Positions 9,325 through 17,822 of a stretch of DNA of 61,426 bases are shown piece by piece. Under the pieces are notes generated by a model. That model ran no database searches and was not told the DNA's origin. It saw nothing but the letters and a program-made list of their open reading frames with translations. The stretch comes from Nitrospirae bacterium GWB2_47_37 (GTDB taxonomy: Bacteria > Nitrospirota > Thermodesulfovibrionia > Thermodesulfovibrionales > Dissulfurispiraceae): NCBI GenBank assembly GCA_001803635.1, contig MHDU01000055.1, positions 1-61,426 of the forward strand. The letters are read 5' to 3'. How positions within the stretch are numbered: position 1 is the stretch's first letter; every line of letters starts with the position of its first letter. Position numbers and translations under genes: made by a program.

Positions 9325-10132
9325 AGCCTATCGCTCCTTCAGGACATACCTTTTCGCATTCCCTGCAAGACATGCATGACGCCTGCTCCCTCTTTGCCTT
9401 CCAGTCGTCATCGAGACTTAATGCCCAGACCATGCATGAATCAACGCATCTGCCGCATCCGCTGCATCGAGATATATCCGTCTTCATCCTTTTTGTGAAT
9501 CCGAGCTTTGATCCGAGATAATTCGCAATGCTGTCCAATGCCCCGATCGGGCATAAGAGATTGCAGTATGCCCTGCCTCCCTTTGCAAAAAAACCTGTCA
9601 GGCCGATTGTAAGCAGTCCTGCAATTCCCATCGAGGTCAGCAGATATGTCCGGTACGCCGGGACAAAAGGAGAGCCGGCAAGAAACGGCAAAACCCTGAA
9701 GTTGCATAGCTTGCACGCGATGCTCCCTATTCCTATGACCGCGCCTGCCATGTAAATAAAGAGATATCCGTATCTGAATGCGGGCGCGTTCATAAATGAA
9801 AAATCTATCTTTAATTTTTTCGGAATGCCTCTGCTCACAATCTCGGCAGTTCCGCCGACAGGACATATGTGGCTGCACCAGAGTCTTCCGAAGAAAACCG
9901 TAACAGCGAGTATCGCGGACACAAGCCCGACGCCGAACCACGCGGAAGAAATATTATTGACTAAAGCGCTCCACCCCTTTGCCGGAATAATAAAAAACAT
10001 TCTCGGACATACCGCCCCGCACATATTCACCTCGCCTGCGGTCTGCGGGATAATGCTCAAAGGAGGGAGAAATATAACCATGCCGAGCGCAATAAAAATT
10101 AATCTTCTATTTCTTTTAATGATGTCCGGCAT
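9311..10132 (-). CDS. NapH/YccM-like membrane ferredoxin (4Fe-4S)
   Basis: A 273-residue integral membrane protein with about five transmembrane helices. Two cytoplasmic CxxxCP motifs, CSHICPVG and CNLLCPIG, are characteristic of the NapH/NosR/RdxA group. The C-terminus carries two 4Fe-4S ferredoxin motifs (CSGCGRCVDSC and CMSCRECEKVCP). Such proteins pass electrons from the quinol pool or cytoplasm to periplasmic redox partners. Here the context is a TonB receptor operon, not a nap or nos operon, so it may supply electrons for reduction or release of an imported metal complex. That idea is inference. The start overlaps the upstream gene by 17 bases. Confidence 0.88.
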   Translation of the reverse strand: MPDIIKRNRRLIFIALGMVIFLPPLSIIPQTAGEVNMCGAVCPRMFFIIPAKGWSALVNNISSAWFGVGLVSAILAVTVFFGRLWCSHICPVGGTAEIVSRGIPKKLKIDFSFMNAPAFRYGYLFIYMAGAVIGIGSIACKLCNFRVLPFLAGSPFVPAYRTYLLTSMGIAGLLTIGLTGFFAKGGRAYCNLLCPIGALDSIANYLGSKLGFTKRMKTDISRCSGCGRCVDSCMVWALSLDDDWKAKREQASCMSCRECEKVCPEGAIGYERD

Positions 10133-10571
10133 CGGCGCCTCCCTTCATGAAATGCACTGTCCGGATCACAGAGCCGTTCGATGAATCTATTATCTCCATC
10201 TCCTTGCAGCCTCCCTGCCCGTTAATTGTCAGATACAGAGGCAGCCTTTTGCCGAACCCCACTCCTTTGAATTTTCCTCCGTCAATTTCCATCCATTTAT
10301 AAAACGGCATCTTTACTGCCGGCGGATACCAGCTTTGAATAGTCGCCCCATCCATTCTCACTTCGATGTCTTTCGCATGTTGCAAATTTTTCAGAGAAAT
10401 GGCTATTACCTGCCTGCCGTTGTAATCGCTTATGTTGAGCGTTTTTTTATCCGCATCTTTTTTTATAGCCAGCGATGCGTGACGGTAATCGTGAACCTTG
10501 AAATTCGCAAAAAGCGCTCCGACAGCAATGCCCGCAAGCACAAAGACTGCGGTTTTCAGGAACTTGCGCAT
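10116..10571 (-). CDS. Exported or membrane-anchored protein of unknown function
   Basis: A 151-residue protein started at the ATG at 10571, which has GGAGG six bases upstream and overlaps the stop of the receptor gene (TAATG). An in-frame start at 10586 is less likely. Residues ~5-22 form an N-terminal hydrophobic helix (a signal or anchor). The rest looks like a small beta-rich periplasmic domain ending GGADAGHH. I do not recognise the family. The position between the TonB-dependent receptor and the NapH-like ferredoxin suggests a periplasmic partner in the same uptake or redox process. Confidence 0.65.
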   Translation of the reverse strand: MRKFLKTAVFVLAGIAVGALFANFKVHDYRHASLAIKKDADKKTLNISDYNGRQVIAISLKNLQHAKDIEVRMDGATIQSWYPPAVKMPFYKWMEIDGGKFKGVGFGKRLPLYLTINGQGGCKEMEIIDSSNGSVIRTVHFMKGGADAGHH

Positions 10572-12667
10572 TACTTTCCTCCCCATCTATAAGTAAGACC
10601 CGCAAAAAATATCCGCGGACTTCCGGGAGCGAACTGTGAATCGCTGCCGCTCTTTGACGCGCGCTCGGCGTAGAGCCTGTCGAACAGGTTTATCACTTTT
10701 GCGTAAAGCCCCCATTCCTTTGAGATGTTATAAGACGCCCTCAGGTTAAACAGGTCATGCCCGCTGTATTGCTCGGTATTGGCGTCATCCATCCAATATC
10801 TGCCGAGCCTTACCCACTCAAACTCTGTCGAGCCTCCTCTCAGAAAAGAGGGCTTGTAATTAAGGCGCGTGTTCACTATCGCGCGGGGTGCTGTCGCCAT
10901 CTCTTTCCCGCTGTAATCGGTAGTGCTCGAAACCCTGTATTCCTTGTATTTGTGAAGGGCGTAAGAGAATGAAGAGCTCAGCTCGATTTCCTTCAACGGC
11001 TGTATGCCTGCTCCGATCTCCACGCCTTTATGCTCTGTTTTCCCTGCATTCAGCCTCTGCGTAACGCCTGTCTGCGGCGAATAGCTGACAATGTCGTCTC
11101 TTTTCACCATGTAGTAAACGGATGCATTGTATGTAAACACACTGCCGACATTTCCTCTTATTCCGGTCTCGTAACTGTCAACCTTTATGGGCTTGAGATT
11201 TACCGCTGTCGAGGCAGTTCCGCTGTTCCCTCTAAACAGGTCTCCCGAAGATGGAACCCTGAATGCATGATTGTAAGATATAAAGGCGCTTATGCTTTTT
11301 GAAAAATCATAGGTAAGGCCTAATTTAGGGCTCAGATGGTTGAATGTTCTATCCGTATCCGCAGGCCTGTTCGTATTCGGATCGAGAAGCGTCTTATAAT
11401 CGTAAGAGAGATTATCATACCTTGCGCCTGCCGTCATGCGGAGCTTATTGAGAGGAGAAAATTCAAGCTGGGCATAAGGCGATATTCCGAAAAATACGGC
11501 ATTGAAATCGTAATTATTATCAGTGTTGGTTACATAGTAGGAATAAGACGTATATTTATCGCCTGTTTTATATGCCTGTATGCGCCTCTCAAAGTAATCT
11601 CCGGGGCTGTAATCTATATCCACGCCCGCTACGAGCCTTGTCCTTAACGGCTTGAAGTCCTGCCTGTATTTTGCGAGCAGTCCGAGAGAATAAAACCTTG
11701 TGTTCGAATGGTACCCGAAATAATTCGCTCCGGATTGGAAGATGCCCCACCCCGGCAATAAATCCATTTCATTCCATCTGAAATAAGGAATAAAACTGAA
11801 CAGTATATTATTTTCAATCTCCTTTTCTATCTCTGTGGATATCCTGAATGCCTTTACCTTCCTGAAATCGAATGTCTGATAGTTATACCACGGCTTGCTT
11901 TCAAAGTCAGCCTTTGTCAGGCCGTTCGAGCCGCCGGTCTGCTGATCTATATTTGAGAATGCGATCACTGTCTTGGCTGTTGCGCTGCCGTTGATTACGC
12001 GATCCCATCTCAAGGTAACGCTCTGGCGATCATAGCCGCTTCTTTCCCTCCAGCCGTCGGAATGAGTGGTATTGAGGTCGAGCCTGAAACCGTTATCGCC
12101 CCATGTATTGCCGCCGCTCGCAAGAATCCTGTACCAGTTATGTTCGCCCCATTCGGGATTGATCTCTATCTCGGGCTTTAAAGGCGAAGGCCTTGTCATG
12201 ACATTTATCGTGCCGCCGATGGCATCGCTTCCGTAAAGAGCGGTTCCGGGCCCTTTTATTACTTCAATGCGCTGCGCGCCGGGAATATTCACCTCATATA
12301 AGGCATTATGATTGAAAAAACCCGTTGACCTTATCGGGATACCGTCCTCAAGAAACAGATAAACCGGGTTTGTAGTCAACGGCTGGCGTATGGCGGTGAT
12401 ATGCCCTTCTCCGGCGGTCGTATTTATCCACACGCCCGGAATCCGGTTCATAATCTCCGAAGGATGTGTCGGTTTTACATTCTTTATCTCCTCGCCTTTA
12501 ACGGCATTAATTGTCTGAGCCTTTTCCTTCAAAAGTTCCGCCTCTCTCGTTGCGGATACCACAATTTCTTCAAGCTGTTTCGGAGTTTCCTTGTTTTCTT
12601 CAGCTTCCGCAAGGGCATATCCTGAAAACGCAATAATTATCGAAATTAATGCAAAAATATATATCAT
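10571..12667 (-). CDS. TonB-dependent outer-membrane receptor
   Basis: About 698 residues. The start is taken at the ATG at 12667, just before a signal peptide (MIYIFALISIIIAFSGYALA); a GGAGG lies upstream at 12680-12684, and a TTG at 12670 would be closer to it. A TonB box-like segment (EEIVVSATR) precedes the plug domain (residues ~45-155, with KGPGTALYGSDAIGGTINV). A 22-strand-type barrel follows and ends in an aromatic-rich C-terminus (FFAGLTYRWGGK). These receptors import siderophores, haem, cobalamin or metal complexes. The substrate is not evident; the redox neighbours point to a metal or haem compound. A hairpin but no clear promoter was seen upstream. Confidence 0.9.
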   Translation of the reverse strand: MIYIFALISIIIAFSGYALAEAEENKETPKQLEEIVVSATREAELLKEKAQTINAVKGEEIKNVKPTHPSEIMNRIPGVWINTTAGEGHITAIRQPLTTNPVYLFLEDGIPIRSTGFFNHNALYEVNIPGAQRIEVIKGPGTALYGSDAIGGTINVMTRPSPLKPEIEINPEWGEHNWYRILASGGNTWGDNGFRLDLNTTHSDGWRERSGYDRQSVTLRWDRVINGSATAKTVIAFSNIDQQTGGSNGLTKADFESKPWYNYQTFDFRKVKAFRISTEIEKEIENNILFSFIPYFRWNEMDLLPGWGIFQSGANYFGYHSNTRFYSLGLLAKYRQDFKPLRTRLVAGVDIDYSPGDYFERRIQAYKTGDKYTSYSYYVTNTDNNYDFNAVFFGISPYAQLEFSPLNKLRMTAGARYDNLSYDYKTLLDPNTNRPADTDRTFNHLSPKLGLTYDFSKSISAFISYNHAFRVPSSGDLFRGNSGTASTAVNLKPIKVDSYETGIRGNVGSVFTYNASVYYMVKRDDIVSYSPQTGVTQRLNAGKTEHKGVEIGAGIQPLKEIELSSSFSYALHKYKEYRVSSTTDYSGKEMATAPRAIVNTRLNYKPSFLRGGSTEFEWVRLGRYWMDDANTEQYSGHDLFNLRASYNISKEWGLYAKVINLFDRLYAERASKSGSDSQFAPGSPRIFFAGLTYRWGGK

Positions 12668-12765
12668 CAAATTGCTTTCCTCCATGAGTGTTTTAAACTA
12701 CGGACTTGAAGAGGCTATATGTCTGAACCGCGCTTACACAAGACGCGGATGACGTCCATGCGCAA

Positions 12766-12790
12766 GCAGGGCAGAATAAAATAGCCCTGC
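12766..12790. other. Hairpin between small exported protein gene and TonB receptor gene
   Basis: GCAGGGC (12766-12772) pairs with GCCCTGC (12784-12790) around an A/T-rich loop of 11 bases. There is no T-run on the minus strand after it, so it is a weak terminator candidate or another mRNA structure. Confidence 0.35.
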
Positions 12791-12808
12791 GATGTTGGAA
12801 ATGGTCTG

Positions 12809-13099
12809 TTAGGCTCTTGGAGGTCTGTCTTTTGTAAAGATATGGGATGATGCGTAAAATATTGAGGCGGGGCTTTCAAGGCTATTTTCCGCAACCGGCC
12901 GGCCGTGGCTCTCCGGCTGCTCGAAGAACATCAATGTATCTATGCTGCCTGCCGTGTTTGCCGTCCCTGCGGTTTTACATACGTTGAGCGTCATGATCGA
13001 CGCCCCTTTGATCGCGCCTTCGGGACATGTCTTCGTTACGTGCGAAAACAGCATAAATGATACAGCAATAAGAATTGTTATTGAGACTACCCTTTTCAT
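12809..13099 (-). CDS. Small exported protein of unknown function
   Basis: A 96-residue protein if started at the ATG at 13099 (MKRVVSITILIAVSFMLFSH), which gives a normal signal peptide; an upstream in-frame start at 13138 would add 13 residues. The mature part contains two cysteines and otherwise low-complexity residues. I do not recognise the family. It lies between the ABC exporter genes and the TonB-receptor gene on the same strand, so it is probably part of the same transport system. Confidence 0.55.
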   Translation of the reverse strand: MKRVVSITILIAVSFMLFSHVTKTCPEGAIKGASIMTLNVCKTAGTANTAGSIDTLMFFEQPESHGRPVAENSLESPASIFYASSHIFTKDRPPRA

Positions 13100-13177
13100 T
13101 GCGTGATTTATTCTAAAGCGATTGCGGATTAATTTCAATCTAAAGTTCTATATTCAAATATCCTAAAGATATAATTA

Positions 13178-13846
13178 TCATGCATTCCCCAGCCTGCCGT
13201 TATGCATCCTCATCACCCTTCCGGCTTCATTCGCTATAGATGAACTGTGCGTTACCATAATAAATGTAATGCCCTTCTCTTTATTCATAGTCTTGAATAG
13301 TTTTATTATCTCCGCTTCCGCATCTTCGTCAAGGTCTCCGGTAGGCTCATCGGCAAAAATAATTTCCGGATTATTTATAAATGCCCTTGCAATCGCGACT
13401 CTCCTCTGCTGTCCGCCGGAAAGTTGAGACGGGTAGGAGTTCATTTTATCCGCAAGCCCGACCATCTCAAGCAGTTCGCAAGCCGCAGCACGCAGATTCG
13501 AACCGCTCTCCCGGCTGAAAACGGAAGGAAGCATTATGTTTTCAACGGAGGTGAGTGTCGGAATAAGGCTTGCAAACTGAAATATGAAACTCATCTTTTT
13601 ATTCCTGAATTCGGAAAGAACGCTATCGCTTATAGATATAAGATCGATGCCGTCTATAACAACAGAGCCTGAATCCGGCCTCGCAAGCCCTCCCATAAGG
13701 TTCAACAGCGTGGTCTTTCCGCTGCCGGAATGTCCCATTATAGCGACAAACTCTCCCTTAGCCGCCTGAAAACTTACATTGTCCACGGCCTTTATCGGTT
13801 GTCCGCCTGTTTTATATGTCTTCAAAACATCCCTGAGTTCTATCAC
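13178..13846 (-). CDS. ABC transporter ATP-binding protein (LolD/MacB-like)
   Basis: A 222-residue ATPase with Walker A GHSGSGKT, signature LSGGQQRR and Walker B IIFADEPTGDLD. It is of the LolD/MacB/FtsE group that works with FtsX-like permeases. The start is a GTG four bases after the permease gene, so the two are cotranscribed and form one transporter. Members of this group extract or expel lipoproteins, peptides or macrolides across the envelope instead of importing solutes. Confidence 0.9.
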   Translation of the reverse strand: MIELRDVLKTYKTGGQPIKAVDNVSFQAAKGEFVAIMGHSGSGKTTLLNLMGGLARPDSGSVVIDGIDLISISDSVLSEFRNKKMSFIFQFASLIPTLTSVENIMLPSVFSRESGSNLRAAACELLEMVGLADKMNSYPSQLSGGQQRRVAIARAFINNPEIIFADEPTGDLDEDAEAEIIKLFKTMNKEKGITFIMVTHSSSIANEAGRVMRMHNGRLGNA

Positions 13847-13850
13847 GATA

Positions 13851-15047
13851 TCATTCCCCTTTTCTTATCGCATCATAAGGCTCCATGCGGCTGCCCCTGA
13901 ATGCGGGATAAAGAGCGGCGGTTATGCCGGTAACGACGGAAACAACGAGCGTCAGAACGGCTGCCGCAACGATAAAAATATTTCCGGGCCAGATATACGG
14001 CAGTTTAAAAGCCGACATTATGGATTCCTTAAGCGAGGATAAAACTCCTAATCCGGCAGCAATGCCTATAATCCCTCCAAGAAAAGAAATTATCACGGCC
14101 TCTATGATTATCAGAGAAAAAACCGAACTTTTTTTAGCGCCCATAGAGCGCAAAAGCCCCATCTCCCTCTGTCTCTCGTTCACTATCATCGAAAATACCG
14201 CTCCTATCAGAACAATGGTAACAAACCATAACGCCGCTCCAATGCCGAAGATTGTCTTTACAAGCACATTGAACTGGCTCTTAACGGAGCTTATTACGTC
14301 CTGAGCGGTAAGCGCCTTTACGCCGCTTATTTCGTATTCGACAAAGACAGCAGCCCTCTCCGTAGAAAGCCCTTCCTCAAGCTGCACAAGCACCGAGGAA
14401 ATCGCGTTATCATCGATATCGAGCGCTTTGCGGGCGTTCTTTTTGGATTCGTGTATCATCTCGCGCGCGGTTTCAAGAGTCATATACGCGCCGTTGTCTA
14501 TCTGCTTTAACCCTGTCTGGGCGAAAAAACCCGCAACAGTTAAGGGCTTGCCGTAAAAGGCAATAACTTCACCTTTTGCAACGGGTATCGACCTGCCGAG
14601 CAGCACCTCGTCTTTTCCAAGCGGCCGGTCAAGCTTTTCTTCCAGCCACGGCAGTACCGTAAAATCGGTTTCGGGATCAAAAGCCACAAGCAGCGTATCC
14701 ACAAAGCTGCAGCACTCGTACTGCTCCGACTTTATGAACAATTGTGGAGACGCCCTCTTTACGCCTTTAACTTTCTTCACCTTCTCAAAAATCCGGTCGG
14801 GCATATAAAACACCGACGGCTTGCTCGCGATAAGAGAGGCCTTAGCGTCTTCCTCATGCCCTGCGGGAACGACCATCAAGTCCGCTCCAAGCCTCTCGGT
14901 GCCGGTCTTAATGCTTTGCAGGACGCTTTTCAATCCGGCGGCTCCGGCAAACAGCATCGCCGACACAAGGGATACGGCCAGTATCAAAGCGATATTCCTG
15001 AAGGGCTTTCTTTTTATATTTTTTAATGCAAGGGTCAGGATTGTCAT
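13851..15047 (-). CDS. ABC transporter permease, FtsX/MacB-like
   Basis: A 398-residue permease with one N-terminal transmembrane helix (LALILAVSLVSAMLFAGA region), a large periplasmic MacB-type domain (~residues 40-250) and three C-terminal helices with the FtsX-family MGLLRSMGAKKSSVFSLIIIEA coupling segment. It pairs with the ATPase encoded immediately downstream. A lone cysteine pair (YECCSF) occurs in the periplasmic domain. A credible sigma-70 promoter is just upstream at 15066-15095. A mechanotransmission type of transporter acting on an envelope or outer-membrane substrate is likely, but the substrate is unknown. Confidence 0.88.
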   Translation of the reverse strand: MTILTLALKNIKRKPFRNIALILAVSLVSAMLFAGAAGLKSVLQSIKTGTERLGADLMVVPAGHEEDAKASLIASKPSVFYMPDRIFEKVKKVKGVKRASPQLFIKSEQYECCSFVDTLLVAFDPETDFTVLPWLEEKLDRPLGKDEVLLGRSIPVAKGEVIAFYGKPLTVAGFFAQTGLKQIDNGAYMTLETAREMIHESKKNARKALDIDDNAISSVLVQLEEGLSTERAAVFVEYEISGVKALTAQDVISSVKSQFNVLVKTIFGIGAALWFVTIVLIGAVFSMIVNERQREMGLLRSMGAKKSSVFSLIIIEAVIISFLGGIIGIAAGLGVLSSLKESIMSAFKLPYIWPGNIFIVAAAVLTLVVSVVTGITAALYPAFRGSRMEPYDAIRKGE

Positions 15048-15065
15048 TTACTCACCTTTTTCTAT

Positions 15066-15095
15066 TTTATATCACCAAGACCCGCTGAAAGTCAA
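15066..15095 (-). promoter_or_regulatory. Sigma-70-type promoter for the FtsX-like permease gene
   Basis: On the minus strand, TTGACT (15090-15095) and TATAAA (15066-15071) are separated by 18 bases. The expected start is about 12 bases before the permease ATG, preceded by AGGTGAG. The -35 box overlaps the T-tract of the terminator of the upstream beta-propeller gene. Confidence 0.55.
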
Positions 15096-15122
15096 AAACA
15101 AGCCCGCCCAAAGGGCGGGCTT
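15092..15122 (-). terminator. Rho-independent terminator after the beta-propeller gene
   Basis: AAGCCCGCCC (15100-15109) and GGGCGGGCTT (15113-15122) form a perfect 10-bp stem with a 3-base loop. Read on the minus strand it is followed by GTTTTTG. It lies 27 bases after the stop of the gene at 15149 and separates that gene from the ABC transporter genes. Confidence 0.85.
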
Positions 15123-15148
15123 GCATGCACGGGGAGGAAGTTATGAAG

Positions 15149-16195
15149 TTACTTTTCCCATGCAATCTGAACGCCGCAAATGAAAACCTCTCTGTTTGGT
15201 TTTGCCTCGGGATTCACTCCCATACCGTTATGGCAGGACTTGCACATGGAGATGCTTCCGAGCACCTTCTTGGTCTGCAGATTCACAACAATGTATTCGG
15301 AATCTTTGTAGTCTTTAGGCGGAACGCGCCTTGCCGCGGCTATCGCGTATTTGCCGTCGGGAGTAGTTGCAACGTCATGAACGTCGTAGTCCTCGCCGAA
15401 GACAACCTTATCGACAACCTTCATCTTTTTTGTGTCAATCATATAAAATCTTCCGTCCGCTTGCTGTCCCGCAACCGCTCCGGTCGACGACTGATATAGA
15501 ATCTTGCCGTCAGGACTCAGTCTTGACCTGTGCAGAAATTCCTTTCTGCCTGTCTCTATTTCCTTTATTCTCTTGCCTGTAGCTGCATCATAAACATAGA
15601 CTTTGTGGTCTTTCATATCGCTTGTCCAGACATACTTGCCGTTTTCAAGCGCCTGAACGCCGCAGAGATAGGTTGACTTGTAGAGCCTGTCCATGAGCTT
15701 AGGGTCTTTAGGGTCTGAAACGTCGAATTTATGCACATCTCCCTGAGACATGGAACTGAAATAAAGTTTTCCGTCAGGTCCCCAGTGGCTTCCGCAGTGC
15801 TTCGTCTCCTTCTCAAATATCTTCTTCTCAGCCACGACCTTTGGGTTCGTCCTGTTGCCGATATCAACCACATAAAGAACACTTGACCATGTTGGATAAT
15901 AGACATACTTCTGGTCCGGCGACATCTCGAGGGCATCTGCCCCATCGTTATTCGGTATGGGCATTCTGCCGGCAACGGACCCTGATATCATCTCCCTATT
16001 TGGGTCGATTGTGATCGTAGTAAATACAAGATGTCCGCCCCTCGTTGCTGAGTAAACTGTTCCCTTATAAAGCGGCTTTGTATCTCCCGCAGTCAATTCG
16101 GCCGGCGCAAAAAAGAAATAACCGGCGACAGCAACCAATGCTAACGCCAATACAATTGAAACCGTCTTAAAACTTTTTCCCCGTAGACTCTTCAT
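15149..16195 (-). CDS. Beta-propeller (YncE/NHL-like) periplasmic protein with a C-terminal CXXCH motif
   Basis: A 348-residue protein with an N-terminal signal or anchor helix (residues ~10-28) and repeated propeller blades with the pattern SPDGKILYQSSTG / TPDGKYAIAAARR / NGKYVWTSDMKDHKVYVYD. The C-terminal part holds SMCKSCHNGMGV, a single CXXCH that could bind a c-type haem. An HCGSHWGPDG segment supplies further possible metal ligands. Start: ATG with GGAGGAAGT upstream. The gene is alone between a terminator and a sigma-54 promoter and lies next to the sigma-54 activator operon that probably controls it. Function is unknown; periplasmic redox sensing or carriage is a reasonable guess. 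Confidence 0.75.
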   Translation of the reverse strand: MKSLRGKSFKTVSIVLALALVAVAGYFFFAPAELTAGDTKPLYKGTVYSATRGGHLVFTTITIDPNREMISGSVAGRMPIPNNDGADALEMSPDQKYVYYPTWSSVLYVVDIGNRTNPKVVAEKKIFEKETKHCGSHWGPDGKLYFSSMSQGDVHKFDVSDPKDPKLMDRLYKSTYLCGVQALENGKYVWTSDMKDHKVYVYDAATGKRIKEIETGRKEFLHRSRLSPDGKILYQSSTGAVAGQQADGRFYMIDTKKMKVVDKVVFGEDYDVHDVATTPDGKYAIAAARRVPPKDYKDSEYIVVNLQTKKVLGSISMCKSCHNGMGVNPEAKPNREVFICGVQIAWEK

Positions 16196-16303
16196 TACTT
16201 CCTCCTTTTTTTCTTTCTTGACTGTTATCTGTTGCTTCTCACATCATGCTTATTACTTTCTTGTATACCACCTCCCCATATAATCTATAGCTCATATATA
16301 GAC

Positions 16304-16319
16304 AGCAACAAATATGCCT
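16304..16319 (-). promoter_or_regulatory. Sigma-54 (-24/-12) promoter upstream of the beta-propeller gene
   Basis: The minus strand reads AGGCATATTTGTTGCT, which fits TGGCAC-N5-TTGC: the GG and GC doublets are spaced exactly as required, with only the leading T and the C of CAC differing. Transcription would start near 16294, about 100 bases before the ATG at 16195. A sigma-54 activator is encoded by the next gene along. Confidence 0.7.
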
Positions 16320-16323
16320 AAGG

Positions 16324-16341
16324 GGATTATTCAAATAATCC
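16324..16341. promoter_or_regulatory. Perfect palindrome beside the sigma-54 promoter
   Basis: GGATTATT and AATAATCC form an 8-bp inverted repeat with a 2-base centre, directly upstream of the -24 element. It may be a binding site for the sigma-54 activator encoded at 16455-17822 or for another regulator. It is nearer the promoter than most enhancer sites. Confidence 0.45.
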
Positions 16342-16414
16342 GATTTTCGGCGGTGAATTATAAAACGGCAGGGTAGGAGAAATTTTTAAAGAAACTGAAA
16401 TTAAAATTATCAAG

Positions 16415-16455
16415 GCAAAACGCTACGGCAAAATAAGATAACTATGGCGTTTTGC
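16415..16455 (-). terminator. Possible terminator hairpin at the end of the activator gene
   Basis: GCAAAACGC (16415-16423) and GCGTTTTGC (16447-16455) are perfect 9-base inverted repeats with a 23-base loop, one arm overlapping the stop codon. There is no strong T-run, so this is a weak call. Confidence 0.3.
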
Positions 16456-17822
16456 TATACCTCTATGTCCATTGATTTCAGCTTTCTGAGGAGGGTGCTG
16501 TAATCTATTCCAAGTATGCGGGAGGCTTTGCTTTTGTTGCCTCCGGTCGCTTTAAGGACATTCTCTATATGAAGTCTTTCCACATCAAAAAGGGTAAGTT
16601 CCGCAAAATATGGAGAAGCCGATTGTTCTATCTGCTGAATTTTATTTTTCACATCATCGGGCAGATCGTCCGTGCCGATAACAGCATCGTCCGTCATAGT
16701 AATCGCCCTTTCAATCACATTTTCGAGTTCTCTCACGTTCCCTTCCCATTTATATTTAACAAGCAGTTCCTCGGCGTCTTTACCGATCCCGCCGATATTT
16801 TTATTTGTCTTTGCGGAAAACTTCTTAATAAAATGTTTTATCAATAACGGTATATCATCTCGCCTTTCTCTTAACGGCGGTATCTCTATCGGTATCACGT
16901 TCAAACGGTAATAAAGGTCTTTTCTGAACAACCCTTTATTTACTGCCTCTTTCAGGTCTTCATTGGTTGCCGCGATTATCCTGACATCCACGCTCAGGGT
17001 CTCTTTCCCGCCGAGCCTCATAAAACTTCTCTCCTGCAGAAATCTGAGTATCTTTACCTGCATCCTCGGGCTTATGCTGCTTACCTCGTCGAGGAATACG
17101 CTGCCGCCGTTCGCTTCTTCAAACAATCCTATCTTTTTATTGACCGCTCCCGTAAACGCGCCCTTTTCGTATCCGAAGAGTTCCGACTCAAGCAAATCAT
17201 CCGGAAGAGCGCCGCAGTTTATCGCGATAAAAGGCATCCCTGCCCTCTTACTGCCGTAATGGATCGCCTTTGCCACAAGCTCTTTACCTGCCCCGCTTTC
17301 CCCGATGACAAGGACGGTTCCATCCGTATCCTTTACCTTCTCTATCATATTGAAGACCTGTCCCATAGCCTGACTTATTCCTACAATCTCACCGCCTCGT
17401 GAAACCCCGCTCAACTGCCTTCTAAGCCCTATATTTTCGAGTTTAAGATTTCTCGCATCGACCGCCCTTTTCACCACAATCGGTATGTGTTCCGGATCAA
17501 AAGGCTTCGGGATAAAGTCATACGCCCCTGCCTTAATCGCCTTTACAACGGATTCAATAGACGAATAGGCGGTTATCACAATAACCGTTATTTCTTTATC
17601 TATCGAGTGAACGTCCTCCATTACCCTGAAACCGTCCATATCGGGCATCATGAGATCCGTTATAACTATATCGGCATGGTCGCCGTCTTTAAGTCTTTTT
17701 ATCGCATCGCCGGCATTCGTAAAAGTCTCCACCGAATAACCCTCGGGTTCGAGAGACCTCTTCAGTATCTTGAGCATTGTTTCTTCATCATCTATCGCTA
17801 TTATCCGCACAGGCCTATCCAT
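16455..17822 (-). CDS. Sigma-54-dependent response regulator (NtrC/ZraR type)
   Basis: 455 residues in three domains. The receiver domain (1-120) has acidic residues D11-D12 and the phosphorylation site Asp56 (VITDLMMPD). The AAA+ domain (~145-375) has Walker A GESGAGKE and the sigma-54 contact loop GAFTGA. The C-terminal Fis-type helix-turn-helix is NKSKASRILGIDYSTLLRKL. It overlaps the histidine-kinase gene by 8 bases and should be its partner. Its likely target is the sigma-54 promoter at 16304-16319. The metal-responsive ZraR group has the same architecture, but the signal here is unknown. Confidence 0.93.
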   Translation of the reverse strand: MDRPVRIIAIDDEETMLKILKRSLEPEGYSVETFTNAGDAIKRLKDGDHADIVITDLMMPDMDGFRVMEDVHSIDKEITVIVITAYSSIESVVKAIKAGAYDFIPKPFDPEHIPIVVKRAVDARNLKLENIGLRRQLSGVSRGGEIVGISQAMGQVFNMIEKVKDTDGTVLVIGESGAGKELVAKAIHYGSKRAGMPFIAINCGALPDDLLESELFGYEKGAFTGAVNKKIGLFEEANGGSVFLDEVSSISPRMQVKILRFLQERSFMRLGGKETLSVDVRIIAATNEDLKEAVNKGLFRKDLYYRLNVIPIEIPPLRERRDDIPLLIKHFIKKFSAKTNKNIGGIGKDAEELLVKYKWEGNVRELENVIERAITMTDDAVIGTDDLPDDVKNKIQQIEQSASPYFAELTLFDVERLHIENVLKATGGNKSKASRILGIDYSTLLRKLKSMDIEV

